Positions 9,408 through 19,289 of a stretch of DNA of 64,000 bases are shown here, one piece after another; position 1 is the stretch's first letter; the number at the start of each line of letters is the position of its first letter. The stretch covers positions 1,054,001-1,118,000 of the forward strand of contig NZ_CP059900.1 of assembly GCF_014126825.1 (NCBI RefSeq), read 5' to 3'. The notes under the pieces are model-generated. The model saw nothing but the letters and a program-made list of their open reading frames with translations. It searched no databases and was not told where the DNA came from. The DNA is from Tomitella gaofuii. GTDB lineage: Bacteria; Actinomycetota; Actinomycetes; Mycobacteriales; Mycobacteriaceae. The position numbers and the translations under genes are program-made.

Positions 9408-10226
9408 GTGTGCGTCCCGGGCTTCGCGATTTCTGTGGCGGTGTGCCCGCTCTGCCATCCCGGACGTTCAACCGGTCGACGACGCCGGGCAGGCCGCCTG
9501 ACACACCGGTGCGCCACTCAGCCGGCGGCCACGCCCGCCAGGCCGGCAACGCCGACCACGCCGTGGAGTTTGCGCAGGCGTCTGGGCAAAGGGTACGCGC
9601 TGCTGGCTGGCTTCAAGGCCTGCACCAGCGACATCATCGTCATGATGGACGCCGACGGCTCGATGACGCCTAGCGAGATCCGGGCGTTCGTCTCGGCGCT
9701 CGAGGCGGGCGCCGACCTGGTCAAGGGCTCCCGGTTCCTGCAGGGCGGGGGCAGCGCCGACCTCACCCCGGTGCGCATGCTGGGCAACTCGATGCTCACC
9801 TACCTGGTGCGCGCGTCGTTCGGCGGCCGGTACTCAGACCTCTGCTACGGCTACATGGCGTTTTGGCGCGAGCTGCTGCCGCTTTTCGACGCCGACGTGG
9901 CCGGCTTCGAGGTGGAGACCTTCCTCAGCGTCCGCGCGCTCACGGCCGGGCTGCGCGTGGTGGAGGTGGCCTCGTATGAGGGGCAGCGGATCAGCGGCGA
10001 GAGCAATCTGCGCACGATGCGCGACGGCTTCCGCGTGCTCGGCGCCATTGCCCGCGAGCGGGTGCGTGTGCAGCGCTACCGCAAGAGCACCGGCCCGGGG
10101 CACCCCGAGATCGTCGTGCACGTGCCCCGTCCCGGCGAGGCCGCACTCGTCCCCGCGACTCGTGCAGCCGCCCCGCCGATGGCGGTGGGGGCGGCGGTCG
10201 CCGCAGTGGCGGACGGTGCGCGATGA
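9408..10226 (+). pseudogene. GT2 glycosyltransferase missing its N-terminal part
   Basis: Homology to the dolichyl-phosphate-mannose-synthase type of GT2 begins only at about 9573, with GKGYALLAGFKACTSDIIVMMDADGS: the DAD metal-binding motif is present, then SEIRAFVSALEAGADLVKGSRF and a typical GT2 C-terminus ending in a disordered Pro/Ala tail. The expected first strand (a VSVVIPAxNE-like motif) and about 80 residues before the DAD region are absent; instead the frame reads through Arg-rich sequence that looks non-coding. Either a deletion removed the 5' end or the assembly collapsed here. The stop overlaps the next ATG, so this was the first gene of the polysaccharide operon. It would transfer a sugar from a nucleotide donor, probably to a lipid carrier, if intact. 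Confidence 0.6.
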
Positions 10227-12326
10227 TCGTCTCGGTGGTGGTCTGCACACACGCGGACGCCCGGCTCCCGCTGCTGCGCGACGCGCTCGCCTCCTTGCGC
10301 TCGCAGACCCGCCCGCCCGACGAGGTGATCGTCGTCGTAGATCACAATCCGGCCCTTTTCGCGCGCGTGGCGGAGGAGAGTGCCGGCATCACAGTGATCG
10401 CGTCCGACGATCCGCCCGGGCTCTCGGGCGCGCGCAACGCGGGCACAGCGGCCGCGTCGGGGGCTGTGGTGGCCTACCTGGACGACGACGCAGTCGCCGA
10501 GCCCGGCTGGCTGGCCGCCCTGGCCGCGCACTACGCCGACCCGTGGGTGCTCGGCGCCGGCGGGCATGCGGTGCCGCGGTGGGCGGGGCGCGCGCCCCGC
10601 GTGGTGGCCGGACGAGTTCGACTGGGTGGTGGGCTGCAGATACCGCGGCCAGCCGCGGCGCACGGCCCCGGTGCGCAACCTCATGGGCTGCAACATGTCG
10701 TTCCGCCGCTCCGCGGTCGAGGAGGCGGGCGGGTTCGACGCGGGGCTCGGGCGCACCGCGGCCGGCGCCGCGGGCTGCGAGGAGACCGAGCTGTGCATCC
10801 GCATCGCGGCGGCCCGGCCCGGCGGGGTGTTCCTGCTCGACCCGGCCGCGCGCGTCCACCACTACGTGCCGCGCGAGCGGGCGACGGCCGCGTACTTCCG
10901 GCGCCGTTGCCTGGCGGAGGGGGCGTCGAAGGCCGGCGTCGCGCAGCGCACGGGCGCGGCGGCGGCGCTGCGCACCGAGCGCGCGTACGTGCGCCGCACG
11001 CTGCCGGTCGGGGTGGGGCGCAACCTCGCCCGGGCCGTGCGCGGCGAGGGGGCCGGGATCCTGCGCGCGGGGGCAATCGTCGCCGGCGCGGGTCTCACCG
11101 CGTACGGGTTCGCGGGCGCCCGGCTGGGCGCGCATCGCGTCCCGGCAACCGTGGCCGAGCCGATCCTGCCGTTGATCCTCGACGGTGCCGACGTGCCCGC
11201 CGTCCCCAGCGCCGACGGAGCAGGACACTACGGCCGGGCGCTGTGCCTGCTGCTCGACGACGGCATTCCCGTGGCCCGGCGAATCACCGAGCTCGACCGG
11301 GTCGACGCATCCCCGCCACGCGCAGCCCGGCCGCGCGCCGCAGGTCGGCGGCGCCCCGAGGCGACGGTGGTGATCGCCACCCATGACCGGCCCGCCGGCC
11401 TGGCCGAATGCGTGCTGTCGGTGTGGCGCGGCACCGCGGTGCCCGCGCGCATCGTCGTGGTCGACAACGCCCCGTCCGACGCCGCCGCCGAGCGCACCGT
11501 CGCCGCACTGGCCGGGGGCGGCTGCCCCGTGGACTACGTGCGTGAGGACCGCCCCGGCCTCGCGCTCGCGCACAATGCCGCGCTGCCGTTGATCGTCACG
11601 CCCGTGGCGGCGTTCACCGACGACGACGTGCTGGTACACGAGCGGTGGCTCGAGGCGCTGCTGGACGTGTTCGACGCCGATCCGTCGACGATGTGCGTCA
11701 CCGGGATGATCGCGCCGCGCGAGCTCGACACCCTGCCCCAGCAGTGGGTGGAGGCGCGGGCGGTATTCGACAAAGGCCTGCGGCGCACGGTTTTCGACCT
11801 GGACGGGCCGCGCCCCGGCGACCCGCTCTTCCCGCTCACCGCGGGCGCGTTCGGCTCGGGCGCCAGCATGGCCTTCCGCACCGGCTACCTACGCGCCGTG
11901 GGCGGCTTCGATCCGGCGCTGGGCGCCGGCACGGCAGCGATGGGCGGCGACGACCTGGCCGCCTTCTACGACGTGGTGCGCGGCGGGCATCGGCTCACCT
12001 ACGAGCCGTCCGCGATCGTGCTGCACCCGCACCACCGCGACTACGCGCAGCTGCGCCGCCAGGCCTACGGCTACGGCGTGGGCCTGGGCGCGTACCTCAC
12101 CCGGTGCGTGCTCGACGACCCGCGCACGCTGGCCGTGCTGGCGCGCAACGCCTCCGCCGCGGTGGCGCGGGTGTCCGGCGGCGACGCCGAGCCGGTGATC
12201 CCGGGGCTGCCGCCGTACCCCCGTGCGCTGGTGCGGGCGCAGCGCCGCGGCATGGCCGCGGGGCCGTACCTCTACCTGCGCAGCCGGCGGCGTACGGCGC
12301 GGGCGGCCCAGGAGGTGCGGGCATGA
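10223..12326 (+). CDS. Tandem two-domain GT2 glycosyltransferase, one frameshift
   Basis: Two GT2 catalytic modules in one chain of about 700 residues. Module 1 opens with MIVSVVVCTHADARLPLL and has GLSGARNAG and the metal motif YLDDDAVAEPGW. Module 2 opens with EATVVIATHDRPAGLAECV and has the metal motif AFTDDDVLVHERW and the acceptor-region GGDDLAAFYD. Near 10595 the frame shifts by +1: removing one C from the CCCC run gives GRAPAWWPDEFDWVVG, so the break is probably a sequencing error. Two sequential transfers by one protein are typical of polymerases or repeat-unit synthases. It is overlapped on both sides by ATGA junctions. No membrane segments. Donor and acceptor sugars are unknown. Confidence 0.8.
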
Positions 12327-13120
12327 GCGCCGTGATCCCGATCCTGCTCTACCACTCGGTGCGGCCCGTGCCGGCGGAGGGCTTTGAGCGCTTCACCATC
12401 GACCCCGGCCTGTTCGCCGAGCACCTCGACACCGTCACCGGCCTCGGCTTCACCGCATGCACTGTGGGCGCGCTCGCGGCGATGCTGCGGGCGGGCACCC
12501 CGCCGCCGCGGCGCACCGTCGTGATCACCTTCGACGACGGCTACGCCGACTTCGCCGAGTATGCGTGGCCCCGGCTGCGCGCCCGTGGCCTCACGGCCAC
12601 GATGTACGCGGTCGCGGGACACCTGGGCGGGCGCAGCGCCTGGATGGACGGGCAGGCGGGGGCGATGCGGATGCTGCCCGCCGCCGACCTGCGCGCGCTG
12701 TCCGGCGAGGGCCTGGAGATCGGCGCGCACAGCGTCAGCCACCCGCAGCTCGACTGCCTGCCGCTGGCCTGCGCTCGCGAGGAGATCCGCGACAGCCGCG
12801 CCATCCTCGAGGACGCGCTGTCCTGCGAGGTGACCACCTTTGCCTACCCGCACGGCTTTCACGACCGGAACGTGCGCCGCGCCGCCATCGACGCCGGGTA
12901 CACCTCGGCGGCTGCAGTACGCAACGCGCTGAGCCACACCGGCGACGACGTGTACCGGCTGGCGCGCATCACCATGGCCCCCGACGACGGTCCCGGCCGC
13001 ATCGCCGCGCTGCTCCGCGGCCGCGGGGCCCGCATCGCCGCCCCGCACGAGCGGATGCAGACCACCGTGTGGCGCGGCACGCGCCGCATCCGCAGCCGGC
13101 TGCGGGCGGTGCACGCATGA
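12323..13120 (+). CDS. Polysaccharide deacetylase (CE4)
   Basis: Removes acetyl groups from N- or O-acetylated sugars using a metal. 265 residues from the ATG at 12323 (ATGA overlap with the previous stop). NodB-fold motifs are complete: motif 1 TFDDGYADF with the two aspartates, motif 2 HSVSHPQL (H-x3-H metal ligands), and motif 3 FAYPHGFHD. The N-terminus PILLYHSVRP is typical of the PgaB/IcaB-like branch. No signal peptide is seen, so it would act inside the cell on a lipid-linked or nascent glycan unless exported another way. It sits between glycosyltransferase and transferase genes of the same operon. Confidence 0.88.
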   Translation: MSAVIPILLYHSVRPVPAEGFERFTIDPGLFAEHLDTVTGLGFTACTVGALAAMLRAGTPPPRRTVVITFDDGYADFAEYAWPRLRARGLTATMYAVAGHLGGRSAWMDGQAGAMRMLPAADLRALSGEGLEIGAHSVSHPQLDCLPLACAREEIRDSRAILEDALSCEVTTFAYPHGFHDRNVRRAAIDAGYTSAAAVRNALSHTGDDVYRLARITMAPDDGPGRIAALLRGRGARIAAPHERMQTTVWRGTRRIRSRLRAVHA

Positions 13121-14163
13121 CCGGCGTCGCGGTGACGATGCCGGCGCCGCGGGAACGCTGGCGCGGGATCGTCGCCGCCAGCGACACGGCCCTGCCCGAG
13201 CAGGTGCCTGAATGGGTGGACGCGGTGTGCGCCTCGAAGCGCTACACCGACCTAAGCCGGCTGTACGTGTTCGACGACGGCACCGAGGCGGTGCTGCCGC
13301 TGGTGCGCCGGCGCGGCCCGGCCGGGATCGGCGGCAGCCTGCAGTCCTTCCCGCCGGCGTGGGGGATCGGCGGGCTGCTCAGCGCGCGGGCGCTCTCGGC
13401 GCGGCAGGTGCGCGACGTGCTCGGCGACCTGCGCCGCCAGCGCGCGCAGCGGGTGTGGATTCGGCCGGACCCGGTGGCCGCGTCCGCGTGGCGGGCCGCC
13501 GCCGGTGCCGCGGGCGCGACGCTGGTGCCGCGCCGCGCGCACGTGCTCGAGCTGGCGCCGGGCCGTGACGCGGTGTGGGCGGGGCTCTCGCAGACGGGGC
13601 GGCGCAACGTGCGCCTGGCGCGTCGGTCCGGGGTGGAGGTGGTCTCGGCGCACTCGGGCGCGCTGCTCGACGAGTACTACGGGCTGTTCCTGTCCTCGGT
13701 GGACCGGTGGGCGGAGCACCAGCACGAGCCGCGCCCGCTCGCCCGCGCGCGGGCCCGCCGCCGCGACCCGCTCGCCAAGCTGGCGGCCATGGGCAAGCAT
13801 CTTGGCGAGGACTTCGTCGTCACGCTCTGCCGCGTGGACGGCGTCGCGGTGGCCGGGGTGGTCGTGCTCTACGGGCGTACGGCGCACGGCACCCGGGCGG
13901 CGATGGATCGCGAACGCCTGGGGCGTTCCCACGCCAGCGAGCTCGCCTGCTGGACCTCGATCGAGCTGGCCCTCGAGCGAGGCTGCACCGCCTTCCACAT
14001 GGGCGAGTCGGGCGGCTCGACGGAGCTGGCCCGGGCCAAGGAGAAGTTCGGCGCGCACCCTGTCGACTACGCAGAGGTGCGCCTTGAGCGGCTGCCCTGG
14101 ACGCGGGCCGACGGTGTACTGCGCGCCGGGGTCAAGCGTGTGATCGGATTCCGCGATGACTAG
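13117..14163 (+). CDS. FemAB/BioF2-like GNAT-fold transferase
   Basis: 348 residues from the ATG at 13117, overlapping the deacetylase stop. The fold and motifs resemble the FemAB-related family found in exopolysaccharide clusters: an N-terminal half with VLPLVRRRG and a C-terminal half with GLSQTGRRNVRLARRSGVEV, GVVVLYGRTAHGTRAAMDRE and the final AFHMGESGG region followed by AKEKFGAHPVDY. Such enzymes move an acyl or aminoacyl group onto a sugar or peptide. Next to a deacetylase it could re-acylate exposed amino groups; this is inference. No membrane segment. Confidence 0.75.
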   Translation: MTGVAVTMPAPRERWRGIVAASDTALPEQVPEWVDAVCASKRYTDLSRLYVFDDGTEAVLPLVRRRGPAGIGGSLQSFPPAWGIGGLLSARALSARQVRDVLGDLRRQRAQRVWIRPDPVAASAWRAAAGAAGATLVPRRAHVLELAPGRDAVWAGLSQTGRRNVRLARRSGVEVVSAHSGALLDEYYGLFLSSVDRWAEHQHEPRPLARARARRRDPLAKLAAMGKHLGEDFVVTLCRVDGVAVAGVVVLYGRTAHGTRAAMDRERLGRSHASELACWTSIELALERGCTAFHMGESGGSTELARAKEKFGAHPVDYAEVRLERLPWTRADGVLRAGVKRVIGFRDD

Positions 14164-15076
14164 CGGCCGGCGCCGGCCTGGTGGGAGCCCTCCGGCCACG
14201 CGCAAGGTCGTGGCTGCGGCGGCTGCCGCCGTGGTGCTCGCGCTGACGTCCGCGTGCACCGTCAACGTATCGCTGGGCCACGAGGGACGCGACGGCGCCG
14301 CCTCCGCCGCGTCCCCGACGGTGTCGCCGCGGCCCACCGCGCGGCCCGGGGGAGCGCACGCGTTCGACGAGCAGTTCGACGGCGCCCGCTTGGATATGTC
14401 GCGATGGAGCACCTGCTACTGGTGGCAGGAGGACGGCGGCTGCACGATCGCCTCGAACAACGAGCTGGAGTGGTACCGGCCGGAGCAGGTCTCGGTGCGC
14501 GGGGGCGCGCTGGTACTCACCGCCCAGCACCGCACCGTCAGCGGCGACGGCGACACCTTCCCGTATGTCTCGGGCGTGGTCACCACGGGTCCACCGAAGC
14601 ACGACGCCCCACCGAAATACACCTTCACCTACGGCACCGTCGAGGTCCGCTTCCAGATCCCGCGCGGTGCGGGCCTGTGGCAGGCGATCTGGCTGCTGCC
14701 GGCGAGCGAATCGTCGGTGCCCGAAATCGACATGATGGAGGCCGTGGGGCAGCTCCCGGGCGAGGCCAATATGTACTTCCACCCGGGCGACCGTGCACAG
14801 TCGGTGAGCGGGCAGACCGTGGCCCTGCCGGAAGGAGCCGACCTGTCGCAGACGTGGCACACCGTGCGGCTCGACTGGTCGCCCGGGCTGCTTGTGTACT
14901 CGCTGGACGGGGCGGAGGAGTGGCGGGTGACCGGCGATCAGGTCCCGAGCGAGCCGATGTACCTGCTGCTCAACCTTGCTGTGGGCGGCGTCTACGGCGG
15001 ACAACCCGACGCCTCGGCGTTTCCGGCCGAGTTTCTCGTCGACTCGGTACGCATCGAGCCTGCGGGGGAACAGTGA
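14156..15076 (+). CDS. Secreted GH16 glycoside hydrolase, lipoprotein
   Basis: 306 residues. The N-terminus has basic residues, a hydrophobic stretch and a lipobox ending LTSAC, so the mature protein should be tethered to the outer face of the membrane. A Ser/Pro/Thr linker precedes the jelly-roll domain. The GH16 catalytic signature E-I-D-M-M-E is intact at about residue 194 (nucleophile and acid/base glutamates). Flanking aromatics (WSTCYWW, LWQAIWLLP) line the glycan cleft. GH16 enzymes cut or transglycosylate beta-1,3/1,4-glucans and galactans; in a biosynthetic operon it probably trims or releases the polymer. Overlaps its neighbour by 8 nt. Confidence 0.88.
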   Translation: MTSGRRRPGGSPPATRKVVAAAAAAVVLALTSACTVNVSLGHEGRDGAASAASPTVSPRPTARPGGAHAFDEQFDGARLDMSRWSTCYWWQEDGGCTIASNNELEWYRPEQVSVRGGALVLTAQHRTVSGDGDTFPYVSGVVTTGPPKHDAPPKYTFTYGTVEVRFQIPRGAGLWQAIWLLPASESSVPEIDMMEAVGQLPGEANMYFHPGDRAQSVSGQTVALPEGADLSQTWHTVRLDWSPGLLVYSLDGAEEWRVTGDQVPSEPMYLLLNLAVGGVYGGQPDASAFPAEFLVDSVRIEPAGEQ

Positions 15077-17463
15077 CCCTCACGCGGCCGGAGGCCGCGG
15101 CACCGGGCCACGCGGCCGCTGGCGGTCCCCGCCGCGCCGGGCGCGCGCTGCGCGCCAACGCCGCCGCACTCATCATCAGCACCGGCGTCACCTCCGCCGC
15201 GGGTTTCGCCTTCTGGGCAATCGCTGCCCGGCTGCTGCCCACCCACGCGGTGGGAGTGGGCACAGCGCTGGTGTCGGCGATGACACTGCTCGCCAACCTC
15301 GCCACCCTGGGCCTGCGCAACGGCCTGGTGCGCTTCCTGCCCGTGGCCGGGGCCTCGTCGCGGCGGCTGATTGCGGGAGCCTACGCGGCGAGCGCGACGG
15401 CGGCGGTGCTCGCCGCGGCAGTGTTCCTCGCCGGGCAGCGCTGGTGGGCGCCGCAGCTGGCGTTCCTGCGCGACGGGGCGGCCACGGCCTGCGCCTTCAT
15501 CGCCGCAACCGCGGTGTGGGTGCTTTTCGTGCTGCAGGACCAGATCCTCATCGGTCTGCGCAGCAGCGTGTGGGTTCCGGTGGCCAACGCGCTGTACTCC
15601 GTGGCCAAGCTCGCCGCGGTGCCGCTGTTCGCGGCGTCGGCCACGTGGGCGGTGTTCGCGGCCACCACGCTGCCCGCTGCGGCGGCGGTGGCCGGGGTAT
15701 CGGTGCTGGTGCTCGCGCTCACGGCACGCCGCCGCGCCGCGGGGAGCGTCGCGGCTGGCGGTGGCGCGGAAGACGGGGAAGCCGCCCGCGGCGGCGTGGA
15801 GCCCGCGCGCTTCCCGCTGCGGCTGCTCGTGCGGTTCGCCGCCTACGACCAGGCCGCGTGGCTGGTGTGGATGGCCGTGCCCGAGGTGCTCACTCTGATC
15901 GCCCTCAACGTGCGCGGGGCCGACGCCAGCGCCTATTACTACATGGCCAACGCCATCGGGTATTCGCTGTACCTGGTCACCAGCAACATCGGCAGCGCGC
16001 TGATCGCGGAGTCGGCGCACGACCCGCTGCAGTCCGTCGCCCACGCGCGGCGGGCGCTGGGTTACTGTGTGGCGCTGGTGGTTCCGGCGGCGCTGTTCGG
16101 CACGGCAGTGGCGCCGCTGGTGCTGCGGGTGCTGGGCAACGACTACGAGGCTGGCGCCACCGGGGCGCTGCGGCTGATCCTGCTTTCGGCGATACCGCAG
16201 ATCGTCGTGGGCATCAGCGTGAGCACAGCGCGCGTGCGCGGCGACATGCGCACCGTCGTCGCCGTCTACGTCCTCATCGCCGCAATGATCTGGACAGGCA
16301 GCTGGTTCGCGCTCAGCGCCTGGGGCGTCACCGGCATCGGTGCGGCGGTGCTGGTGGCACAGTGCACGGCCGCCGCGCTGCTGCTTGCCACCGGAAAGAC
16401 CGGCCTGTTCGGCGACGCGGGCGGGCGAGCAGCGCTGGCCGGCGCGCCGCGCGCGTGGCGGCAGCGGCGTCTGGGTCGGGACGCGGCCGGCGGGCTGGGC
16501 GCCGCCCTGGCGGCGTGCGGGTTCGATGTGGGCGCCGCTGTGCGCCGCCTCGACGCGGAGTCGGACACCCTCGTGCTGGCCGTTGACGACGCCGGCGTGC
16601 CCGCGGTGCTCAAGCTCTCCACGTCCGCCGCCGCCGACCGCGGGCTGGGACGGCACGCCGAAACCGTCGCCCGCCTGCGTGCGTCGATCGACGCGGACGC
16701 GGCGGCGGTGCTGCCCACGGTCCGAACCATCGTGAGGGTGGAAGGCCGGACGGCGGTGTGCGAGACGCGGCTGCCGGGCCGGCCGTTCGACGCCGGTGCT
16801 GCCGCGTCCGCCGCGGAGGCGGCCGCCGCGTTCGCCGCGCTGGGCCGGGTGCAGCGGGGCACGGCGCGCGCGGTGCGCGTCGATGGTGAATGCCTCCGCC
16901 GGTGGGTCGACACGCCCCTAGACGTGCTGCGCGGGGCCGACGGCGCGCCGGGGGCGCTCGCGCTGGTGCGCGAGCGGCTGCGGGCGCCGCTCGACGGCGC
17001 CACCGTGGTGACCGCGCAGGCGCACGGCGATTTCTGGCCCGGCAACGTGCTGGCAGACGGCGCCGCGGTGACGGGGATCGTCGACTGGGAGAACGGCGAC
17101 CCCGACGCCCTGCCTGACTTGGACCCGGTGCACTGGTATCTGGCCACCCGGCCGGCCGAGCTGGGCGCGGCGGCGTGTGCGGCACTGAGAGATCCAGACG
17201 GGCTTCGCCGGTTCCTCGCCGATGCCGACGCACCGCGGCCCAACCCGGCCCTGCCGCTGGACGTGCTGGTGCTGCTGGCATGGTTGCAGCACGTGTCCAA
17301 CACCCGGCTGCGGGCCACCCGTAACGCCCCGGGCGCCGTGTGGCACCGGCGCAACGTGCGGCCGGTGCTGCAGCTCGTGGCCGGCGGCAGCGGTGGTGCG
17401 GTGCGGTTCGGTGCGGCGCCCGCCGGGACCGGTCGCGCGGAGACGGGGGGCGCGCGATGCTGA
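15073..17463 (+). CDS. Polysaccharide flippase fused to an APH-like kinase
   Basis: 796 residues from the GTG at 15073 (4-nt overlap). Residues 1 to about 440 are a multi-spanning PST/MATE-type flippase: repeated hydrophobic segments beginning LIISTGVTSAAGFAFWAIAARLLP, then GLRNGLVRFLP and later LRLILLSAIPQIVVGIS. After a short basic linker (about 465) comes a cytoplasmic aminoglycoside-phosphotransferase-like kinase: catalytic loop AHGDFWPGNVLAD at about 653-665 and metal motif GIVDWENGD about 10 residues later. The reading frame is unbroken across the junction. The flippase would move a lipid-linked glycan outward; the kinase could phosphorylate a sugar or the carrier. See findings. Confidence 0.85.
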   Translation: MTLTRPEAAAPGHAAAGGPRRAGRALRANAAALIISTGVTSAAGFAFWAIAARLLPTHAVGVGTALVSAMTLLANLATLGLRNGLVRFLPVAGASSRRLIAGAYAASATAAVLAAAVFLAGQRWWAPQLAFLRDGAATACAFIAATAVWVLFVLQDQILIGLRSSVWVPVANALYSVAKLAAVPLFAASATWAVFAATTLPAAAAVAGVSVLVLALTARRRAAGSVAAGGGAEDGEAARGGVEPARFPLRLLVRFAAYDQAAWLVWMAVPEVLTLIALNVRGADASAYYYMANAIGYSLYLVTSNIGSALIAESAHDPLQSVAHARRALGYCVALVVPAALFGTAVAPLVLRVLGNDYEAGATGALRLILLSAIPQIVVGISVSTARVRGDMRTVVAVYVLIAAMIWTGSWFALSAWGVTGIGAAVLVAQCTAAALLLATGKTGLFGDAGGRAALAGAPRAWRQRRLGRDAAGGLGAALAACGFDVGAAVRRLDAESDTLVLAVDDAGVPAVLKLSTSAAADRGLGRHAETVARLRASIDADAAAVLPTVRTIVRVEGRTAVCETRLPGRPFDAGAAASAAEAAAAFAALGRVQRGTARAVRVDGECLRRWVDTPLDVLRGADGAPGALALVRERLRAPLDGATVVTAQAHGDFWPGNVLADGAAVTGIVDWENGDPDALPDLDPVHWYLATRPAELGAAACAALRDPDGLRRFLADADAPRPNPALPLDVLVLLAWLQHVSNTRLRATRNAPGAVWHRRNVRPVLQLVAGGSGGAVRFGAAPAGTGRAETGGARC

Positions 17464-19289
17464 TGGCCGCCACGAGCCGGCGGGGCGCCGCACAACCCCC
17501 CGGCCCCGAGAGCACGCCCGGGCGCGCCGCCGCCGCGTTGCGCGCGCAGGCACGGCCGCTGCTGTGCCTGGCGGCTGCGGTGCTGTTGTGGTGCGTGGGC
17601 TTCGCCTGCGCGGGCGGGCCGCTGAGCATGGGCGGGCTGGGGCTGCTGAACCTGTTCGACATCGCCACCACGACGGGGCTGGCGCTCCTTCTGCTAGGCA
17701 CGCTGGCAAGTATTTTCGCGCGGCGCCCCGGCTGGGTGACGGGCACGCACATCGTGACCTATCTGGCGCTGGTGCACGGCACGCCGGCCGTGCTCTACGG
17801 CACGGTGCGCTACGCGTGGTCGTACAAGCACCTCGGCATCGTCGACTACATCCTGCGCAACGGGGCCGTCGACCCGCACATCGGCGTCAACCCGATCTAC
17901 CACAACTGGTCGGGCTTCTTCGCCGGCAGCGCATTGGTCTCGTCCGCGGGCGGCGTGCACGACGCCTTCACGCTGGCGCTGTGGGCGCCGCTGGGGTTCA
18001 ACCTGATGATCCTCGTGGTGCTGCGGTTCGTGCTGCGCGGACTCACCGACCGCGAGGACCTGGCCTGGCTGGCGGTGCTGTGGTTCTTCGTCATCACCTG
18101 GGTGGGGCAGGACTACTTCTCGCCCCAGGCCATGGCGTTCGTTCTGTACCTGGCAGTCATAGGCACGCTGCTGCGGCGCGACATGCCCGCAGCAGTGCGG
18201 CTGGGCCTGTTCACGGTGACGGTGGCGGCGCTGGCGGTGACCCACCAGATCACGCTGCTGGTGCTGGTGTCGTCGGTGACGGCGCTCGTGATGTTCCGCG
18301 TGGTGCGCGGGTGGTACCTGCCACTGATCGCGATCGTGCTGTGCGGGGGATGGGCGCTGACGTTCGCGCGCGGCTACACGGTCGCCAACGTTAGCGAGCT
18401 CATCGCGGGTTTCGGCCGGCCGGTGGCCAACGCCGATGCCACCTTCGCCAAGTCCGCGGGGGCGAGCGGAGCCGAGGCGCTGGTGTCATGGGGCGACCGG
18501 TCGACGGTGGCGCTCGCCGTGCTGATCGCACTGATCGGTGCGTGGCTGGCACGGCGGCGCGGCCACCCGCAGCGTGCCGCCCTGGTGCTCATGGCCGCTC
18601 CCGTCGCCACCATGGTGCAGACGTCCTTCGGCGGCGAGGCGCTGTTGAGGGTGTATCTGTTCGCGGCGCCGTTCATCGCCTACCTCGCGGCGATGGCCTG
18701 CCTGCCCCCGGCCCGGGCCTCCGTGGAGGCCGGGGCGGGGGGGTCCGGCGGGATCCACCGTCGGTCGGGGCCGCCCGGTTCCGCCGTCCCGGGATTCCCG
18801 TATCGCCGCTTCGTGGCGGCGGCCGCCGCGGTGGCGCTGGTGGTGCCGGGCTTCTTCCTGGGCTACTACGGCAAGGAGCGCGGCAACTACTTCACGCAGG
18901 ACGAGGTGGCGGCGTCGGCATGGGTCGACCGGACCGCGCCGCCCGGGTCGCTGCTGGTCACTGGGAGCACCAACTATCCGGGCCAGTTCCTCTACTACGA
19001 CAAGTTCGCCTACGTGGCGATCGATCGGGAGCCTGGGCCCTCGCGCGAGAACGTCGTCACGCATCCCGTGGGCGTGCTGCACGACTGGTTGACCAATCCG
19101 CAGTTCGCGAGGTCCTACCTGCTGATCACTCGGTCGCAGGAGATCGGTTCCGAGATGGGGCGCACGCTGCCGCCGGGCACGCTGGCGGATGTGGAACGGG
19201 AACTGCGGCGCTCGCCGCAGTTCACGGTGGTCTATGAGAATCCCGACGCGGTGGTGTTCGCGCCGTCCCAGGCGGGGGAGGGGTCATGA
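17457..19289 (+). CDS. Large multi-spanning membrane protein, GT-C or polymerase-like
   Basis: 610 residues from the ATG at 17457 (7-nt overlap); an ATG at 17463 in the same frame is an alternative. About 11-12 hydrophobic segments run from AQARPLLCLAAAVLLWCVGF to VAAAAAVALVVPGFFLGYYG, followed by a soluble C-terminal domain of about 130 residues (FTQDEVAASAWVDRTAPPGSLL onward). That layout, a membrane bundle followed by an external domain, fits a GT-C-type glycosyltransferase or a Wzy-like polymerase; no family motif proves it. The external loop before segment 4 has several aromatics (YKHLGIVDYILRNG, NPIYHNWSG). Probably polymerises or extends the exported glycan. Confidence 0.7.
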   Translation: MLMAATSRRGAAQPPGPESTPGRAAAALRAQARPLLCLAAAVLLWCVGFACAGGPLSMGGLGLLNLFDIATTTGLALLLLGTLASIFARRPGWVTGTHIVTYLALVHGTPAVLYGTVRYAWSYKHLGIVDYILRNGAVDPHIGVNPIYHNWSGFFAGSALVSSAGGVHDAFTLALWAPLGFNLMILVVLRFVLRGLTDREDLAWLAVLWFFVITWVGQDYFSPQAMAFVLYLAVIGTLLRRDMPAAVRLGLFTVTVAALAVTHQITLLVLVSSVTALVMFRVVRGWYLPLIAIVLCGGWALTFARGYTVANVSELIAGFGRPVANADATFAKSAGASGAEALVSWGDRSTVALAVLIALIGAWLARRRGHPQRAALVLMAAPVATMVQTSFGGEALLRVYLFAAPFIAYLAAMACLPPARASVEAGAGGSGGIHRRSGPPGSAVPGFPYRRFVAAAAAVALVVPGFFLGYYGKERGNYFTQDEVAASAWVDRTAPPGSLLVTGSTNYPGQFLYYDKFAYVAIDREPGPSRENVVTHPVGVLHDWLTNPQFARSYLLITRSQEIGSEMGRTLPPGTLADVERELRRSPQFTVVYENPDAVVFAPSQAGEGS

